Part shown: positions 23,308-26,645 of the stretch, piece after piece
How the letters are laid out: each line of letters begins with the position of its first letter
Position numbering within the stretch: the stretch's first letter is position 1
NCBI GenBank assembly: GCA_021734595.1
Contig: JAIPIO010000008.1
Location: 1-26,645 of the forward strand
Length of the DNA stretch: 26,645 nucleotides
Reading direction: 5' to 3'
From: Kiritimatiellales bacterium
Lineage (GTDB): Bacteria > Verrucomicrobiota > Kiritimatiellia > Kiritimatiellales > Pontiellaceae
Notes under the pieces: model-generated
What the model was told of the DNA's origin: nothing
Seen by the model: only the letters and a program-made list of their open reading frames with translations
The model's database searches: none
Made by a program: the position numbers and the translations under genes

Positions 23308-24108
23308 ATGATGGAAACATTTGCAGGATTGAACCACATTCAGCAGGCGCTATATGCCACTCTTTTCACATGGGGCATGACCGCCCTCGGCGCATCGCCG
23401 GTTTTCTTCGCCAGGACCATCAACCAGAAAATGATGGACGGCTTACTCGGCCTCGCCGCCGGCGTAATGATTGCCGCCAGTTTCTGGTCGCTACTCGCCC
23501 CGGCCATCGAACTTTCCGGCGGAAGCTGGATTCCCGCCACGGCAGGGTTCGTTGGCGGCGGGCTGTTCCTCTATGTGCTCGATAAAATCCTGCCGCACCT
23601 CCATCCCGGCTTTCCGATGGAGGAGGCCGAAGGCATCCACACGAGCTGGCAGCGCAGCGTGTTGCTGGTAATGGCCATCACCCTGCACAACATTCCCGAA
23701 GGGCTCGCGGTCGGCGTCGCCTTCGGCGCGGTAGCCGCCGGCATAGACGGTGCCACGCTCGGCGCGGCCATCGCATTGGCGATCGGGATCGGCATCCAGA
23801 ACTTCCCGGAAGGTACGGCGGTATCCATGCCGCTGCGGCGCGAAGGCATGGGTCGGCTCAAGGCGTTCTGGTACGGCCAGCTCTCCGGCGCGGTGGAGCC
23901 GGTCGCCGGGGTGCTTGGCGCCTGGGCCGTGCTCGCCATGCGTCCAATCCTTCCCTATGCCCTGGCCTTCGCCGCCGGCGCCATGATCTTTGTGGTCGTG
24001 GAAGAACTCATCCCCGAATCGCAAAGGGAGAATAACACCGACTTCGCCACCCTCGGCGCCATCATCGGTTTCGCCATCATGATGACCCTCGATGTCGCGC
24101 TTGGTTAA
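23308..24108 (+). CDS. ZIP family metal transporter
   Basis: A 266-residue inner-membrane protein with about eight membrane segments. The ATG at 23308 lies nine bases after GGAGG and is preferred to the longer frame. The transport-site motifs are LHNIPEGLAV (H127, N128, E131) in the fourth segment and QNFPEGTAVSMPL (Q164, N165, E168) in the fifth, with a His-containing loop (PHLHPGF) before them. ZIP proteins import divalent metals, mainly zinc. The gene stands alone, between the divergent glycosidase-like gene and the DeoR gene. Zinc supply to the UroD-fold and homocysteine methyltransferases nearby is a possible but unproven link. Confidence 0.92.
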   Translation: MMETFAGLNHIQQALYATLFTWGMTALGASPVFFARTINQKMMDGLLGLAAGVMIAASFWSLLAPAIELSGGSWIPATAGFVGGGLFLYVLDKILPHLHPGFPMEEAEGIHTSWQRSVLLVMAITLHNIPEGLAVGVAFGAVAAGIDGATLGAAIALAIGIGIQNFPEGTAVSMPLRREGMGRLKAFWYGQLSGAVEPVAGVLGAWAVLAMRPILPYALAFAAGAMIFVVVEELIPESQRENNTDFATLGAIIGFAIMMTLDVALG

Positions 24109-24183
24109 CCGGCAAAAGCAATACCCAAATAATAACAGACCATTTAATATCCGCGTAACTTACGCAATTTCAACGGATTTTCA

Positions 24184-24207
24184 TATCACACTCTTACGAG
24201 TGTGATA
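24184..24207. repeat. Perfect 10-bp hairpin after the ZIP gene
   Basis: TATCACACTC and its exact inverse flank a TTAC loop. It lies 75 bases past the transporter stop and is followed by GTCATGG rather than T residues, so it is either an unusual terminator or an operator-like palindrome. Confidence 0.6.
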
Positions 24208-24214
24208 GTCATGG

Positions 24215-24259
24215 TTCCAATGACTGGAAACTTTCGCGGGGGATTTCCAATGGTTGGAA
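24215..24259. repeat. 15-bp palindromes, copies 15 and 16
   Basis: TTCCAATGACTGGAA (24215) and TTCCAATGGTTGGAA (24245), 30 bases apart, between the ZIP and DeoR genes. Confidence 0.8.
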
Positions 24260-24320
24260 GCCCTATTTCTCGCATGTCAGCAGACGCAAAAAACAGGCCC
24301 CTAAAAAATTCTGGCGTTTT

Positions 24321-24358
24321 TTGATTGCTTTTGATCATTTATAATCATAAACAATCAA
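24321..24358. promoter_or_regulatory. 38-bp imperfect palindrome over the DeoR promoter
   Basis: Starting with TTGATTG and ending with CAATCAA, the two halves match at about 15 of 19 positions around a centre at 24339/24340. A perfect TATAAT box (24340-24345) lies inside, six bases before the end of which TGATC/GATTA half-sites continue the symmetry. Position suggests an autoregulatory operator for the DeoR protein starting at 24364. Confidence 0.6.
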
Positions 24359-24363
24359 TCGTC

Positions 24364-25146
24364 ATGAGAAGCAGAACCGAAAAAACACTGGCTCCCGAAC
24401 GGGAAAAGATCATCCGCACCCTGTTGCGCGAGCGGCGAGTTGTGCGCGTGGAGGAGCTGTGCAAAGAGCTGCATGCCTCCCCCGCCACGGTCCGGCGCGA
24501 TCTGGCGGATATGGAGAAAAAAGGTGTGCTGCGGCGTGTCCACGGCGGCGCGGTCAGCGTCGAGTCCCGACTGGAAGAGCCGCTGGCATTTGACGATAAA
24601 ACCGCCATCGCCGCGCGCGAAAAGCGGCGGATCGCCAAGGCGGCGCTGGCGCTGATCCAACCAAACGACACGATCTATCTGGATGGCGGCAGCACCACCC
24701 TGGATCTGGCGCGACTGCTGAAGGACCGCACCGACATTACCCTGGTCACCAATTCCCTGCGGGCGGCGGCGGAACTTTCCGGCGGCGGACCGCGGCTGAT
24801 CCTGGTGGGCGGCGAGCTGCGCCGGCAGGCGCAAACGATTGTGGGTACGCTGACGGCGGAAACCATCAAAACCCTCCATTTTGACAAGGCGATCATGGGT
24901 ACCATCGGGATGACCTTGAAGGAAGGGTTGACCACCACCGACCCCGGCGAAGCGTTTACGAAACAGCAGGCGATGAGCCAGGCAGGCGAAGTGATTCTGC
25001 TGGCGCACAGCGAAAAAATCGGCGGCATTTCGTTCGCGCACTTTGGCGACGTCGATTGCGCCGATCATTTGATCACCGATAAAGGAATTCCCGAGCCGTT
25101 TAAAAAACAGCTTCAGAAGATGAATATTAAAGTAACCGTAGTTTGA
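24364..25146 (+). CDS. DeoR/GlpR family transcriptional regulator
   Basis: A 260-residue regulator. The N-terminal winged helix-turn-helix (about 10-65) contains VRVEELCKELHASPATVRRDLADMEKKGVLRRVHGGAV, the DeoR signature. The C-terminal sugar-phosphate sensor (about 75-235) has IYLDGGSTTLDLARLL, LVTNSLRAAAEL, LILVGGELRRQAQTIVG and DKAIMGTIGM. I chose the ATG at 24364; it has no visible Shine-Dalgarno sequence, and TATAAT lies 18 bases upstream, leaving a very short leader. The gene is followed after 56 bases by the E1 dehydrogenase gene in the same direction, which it may control. Family members respond to phosphorylated sugars; the ligand here is unknown. Confidence 0.9.
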   Translation: MRSRTEKTLAPEREKIIRTLLRERRVVRVEELCKELHASPATVRRDLADMEKKGVLRRVHGGAVSVESRLEEPLAFDDKTAIAAREKRRIAKAALALIQPNDTIYLDGGSTTLDLARLLKDRTDITLVTNSLRAAAELSGGGPRLILVGGELRRQAQTIVGTLTAETIKTLHFDKAIMGTIGMTLKEGLTTTDPGEAFTKQQAMSQAGEVILLAHSEKIGGISFAHFGDVDCADHLITDKGIPEPFKKQLQKMNIKVTVV

Positions 25147-25149
25147 GTT

Positions 25150-25164
25150 TTCCAACCATTGGAA
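25150..25164. repeat. 15-bp palindrome, copy 17
   Basis: TTCCAACCATTGGAA four bases after the DeoR stop, in the gap before the E1 gene. Confidence 0.85.
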
Positions 25165-25202
25165 ATTTTTAACCCAAAAGATATAGACAAGAGGAGATAA
25201 CC

Positions 25203-26645
25203 ATGCCGAATTACCTGAGTGACATGCGGCCCGAATTCACGCCGCACGAAATCGACTGCGGGAAAATCCCCGCCTATCAATACAAGGGCAACCTGAAAAC
25301 GGAGCTGGCTGGCGGACTGCCGAAAGAAGAGGCCGTCCGGTTGCTGGAAAACATGCTGATGATCCGCGAAATGGAGGGGATGATCGTTAAGCTCCGCTCC
25401 GGCGCGTATGAACCGACCAGCGATTTCAACTACCGCGGCCCGACCCACGTTTCCATCGGACAGGAAGGCACCGCCGCCGGCGCCTGCGCCGCCCTGACCA
25501 TCACCGACAAGATCACCTCGACGCACCGCGGGCACGGCGATTCGATGGCCAAGGGCACTTCGGCCATTTTCCTGATGGATGAAGCACAACTGAAAAGCCG
25601 GATGCCGGACTGCGGCGCGGAATCCTTTGAAGAACTGCTCGAAGCCGCGCTCGAAGACCACGTTTATAAAACGATCGGCGAGCTCTTCGGCAAGGAGGCG
25701 GGGTACTGCAAGGGCCGCGGCGGCGGCATGCATATCTGCGACTTTTCGGTCGGCCACCTCGGCGCCAACGCGATTGTCGGCGGCGGGGTTCCGATTGCAA
25801 CCGGCGCGGCGATGGCGCTGCGCTACATGAACAACGACGACGTGGTCTGCTGTTTCGCGGGCGACGGTGCCTACTCCAACGGGGTGGTGCTGGAGGCCCT
25901 CAACTGGGCCGCGCAGTATCAGTTCACCAACCAGCTTTCCAAATCGGGCCGCAAGGGGCTGCCGATGATCTTCCTGATCCAGAACAACCACTACGGCATG
26001 ACCGGCCGCGCCGACAACGAAGTGGCGGGCGTGCAGTCGCTGGCACGCCGCGCTGCCGGATTTGCGGACAACAACATGCACGCCGAAGTGGTGAACGGCA
26101 TGGATGTGCTGGCCGTGCGTGACGCCATCAACCGCGCGTCTGAAACCTGCCGCCAGGGCGAAGGCCCGGTGCTGCTGGAAGTGAACACCTACCGCTACTA
26201 CGGCCATTCCCTCTCCGACCCGCGCAACGAATACCGCACCCGCGAGGAAGAGGCCGCCTGGAAAGCCATTGATGCTATCGACACCTTTGTTGCGCAAATG
26301 ATCGATACAGGCACGATGACCGAAGACGAGGTCGAAGCGCTGAAGCAAAAGGTTGTAGACCGCAACGCACGCGCGGCTCGTCGCGCCGCGGATTCGCCGG
26401 ACCCCGCGCCGGAAGATGTCCTTAAATACATGTATACCGACACATCGAGCGAAGTTGTTCCACCGGAATTCAGCCACCCGGAAGTGGTGACGAAACTGCC
26501 GGAGATCAAACGCAACGCCGAAGGGCAGCTCAACTATCGCGACGCCATCAAGGAAGCGCTCGTGGAGGAAATGCTGCGCGATGAACGCGTGATTGTCTAC
26601 GGCGAAGATGTGGCCGACTACGGCGGCGCCTTCAAGGTGACCAAG
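25203..26645 (+). CDS. 2-oxoacid dehydrogenase E1, fused alpha/beta subunits (partial)
   Basis: The frame starts at 25203 after GAGGAGA and stays open to the window edge (481 residues seen). Residues about 40-400 are an E1 alpha subunit: HRGHGDSMAKG (109-118), GRGGGMHICD, the thiamine diphosphate motif GDGAYSNG (220-227) ending at NN (261-262), and YRYYGHSLSDPRNEYR. From about 440 the sequence (NYRDAIKEALVEEMLRDERV then VYGEDVADYGGAFKV) is the start of the E1 beta subunit, so both are fused. The enzyme decarboxylates pyruvate, acetoin or branched 2-oxo acids and passes the acyl group to lipoyl-E2. A segment at about 119-158, between the HRGH motif and the next conserved block, looks like an insertion relative to standard E1 alpha. 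Substrate is not determinable. The C-terminus is outside the window. Confidence 0.9.
   Translation, partial: MPNYLSDMRPEFTPHEIDCGKIPAYQYKGNLKTELAGGLPKEEAVRLLENMLMIREMEGMIVKLRSGAYEPTSDFNYRGPTHVSIGQEGTAAGACAALTITDKITSTHRGHGDSMAKGTSAIFLMDEAQLKSRMPDCGAESFEELLEAALEDHVYKTIGELFGKEAGYCKGRGGGMHICDFSVGHLGANAIVGGGVPIATGAAMALRYMNNDDVVCCFAGDGAYSNGVVLEALNWAAQYQFTNQLSKSGRKGLPMIFLIQNNHYGMTGRADNEVAGVQSLARRAAGFADNNMHAEVVNGMDVLAVRDAINRASETCRQGEGPVLLEVNTYRYYGHSLSDPRNEYRTREEEAAWKAIDAIDTFVAQMIDTGTMTEDEVEALKQKVVDRNARAARRAADSPDPAPEDVLKYMYTDTSSEVVPPEFSHPEVVTKLPEIKRNAEGQLNYRDAIKEALVEEMLRDERVIVYGEDVADYGGAFKVTK

Larger units (their letters stand above)
24109..24363. other. Gap between ZIP and DeoR genes
   Basis: No gene is seen. 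It contains the 10-bp hairpin, two 15-bp palindromes and the DeoR promoter/palindrome, all annotated separately. Confidence 0.7.

Noticed and set aside
25113..26477. 454-codon minus-strand frame
   Set aside because: Antisense to the E1 dehydrogenase, whose thiamine motif and fusion are clear.

Overview
The window (about 26.6 kb, GC-rich, densely coding) looks like a chromosome segment of an anaerobic, polysaccharide-degrading bacterium of the Planctomycetes-Verrucomicrobia-Chlamydiae group. Kiritimatiellota (Pontiella-like) is my best guess. The grounds are a large secreted LamG/beta-helix protein, secreted carbohydrate-active enzymes, a corrinoid methyl-transfer cluster and a regulator with a likely PocR-type sensor. 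No rRNA, tRNA or other taxonomic marker is present, so the assignment is inference.

Left part (1-5.8 kb, all on the minus strand). An AsnC/Lrp regulator, a class I/II aminotransferase and the start of an unrecognised protein form a tightly overlapping operon. Beyond a strong terminator lie two related outer-membrane barrel proteins (TorF/gcw_chp type), the second also followed by a terminator. Then comes an ammonium module, amt-glnK, with a good sigma-54 promoter candidate. The PII protein lacks the usual uridylylation tyrosine.

Middle (5.9-11.3 kb, plus strand). An N-acyl-D-amino-acid deacylase with no visible ribosome binding site is followed by a 1104-residue secreted protein. That protein joins a LamG-like domain, a tandem array of phage-tail-collar/microcystin-dependent-protein modules, a beta-helix and a calcium-loop tail. 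A 300-bp non-coding stretch full of inverted repeats follows.

Corrinoid cluster (11.3-21.7 kb). An AraC regulator with a probable PocR-type sensor (minus strand) diverges from a corrinoid protein, its ASKHA/2Fe-2S reductive activator, a DUF1638 protein, a UroD-fold methyltransferase fused to a thioredoxin-like domain, a CobW GTPase, a second UroD-fold protein, a secreted family-10-like pectate lyase and a homocysteine methyltransferase. Two promoter regions in the cluster share an 11-base site at matching distance from candidate -10 boxes, which suggests one regulon. The natural reading is a demethylation pathway: methyl donor to corrinoid protein to homocysteine or another acceptor, kept active by the activator. 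The sugar-active neighbours hint that methyl groups from plant or algal polysaccharide could be the source, but the substrate is unknown.

Right part (21.7-26.6 kb). A secreted glycosidase-like protein converges on the cluster. It is followed by a ZIP metal transporter, a DeoR regulator whose promoter lies inside a large imperfect palindrome, and the start of a fused E1 alpha/beta 2-oxoacid dehydrogenase that runs off the window.

Throughout 6.4-25.2 kb a 15-bp palindrome (TTCCARNCATTGGAA and variants) recurs 17 times, between genes and inside genes in all three reading frames. It is the strongest unexplained DNA-level signal in the window.
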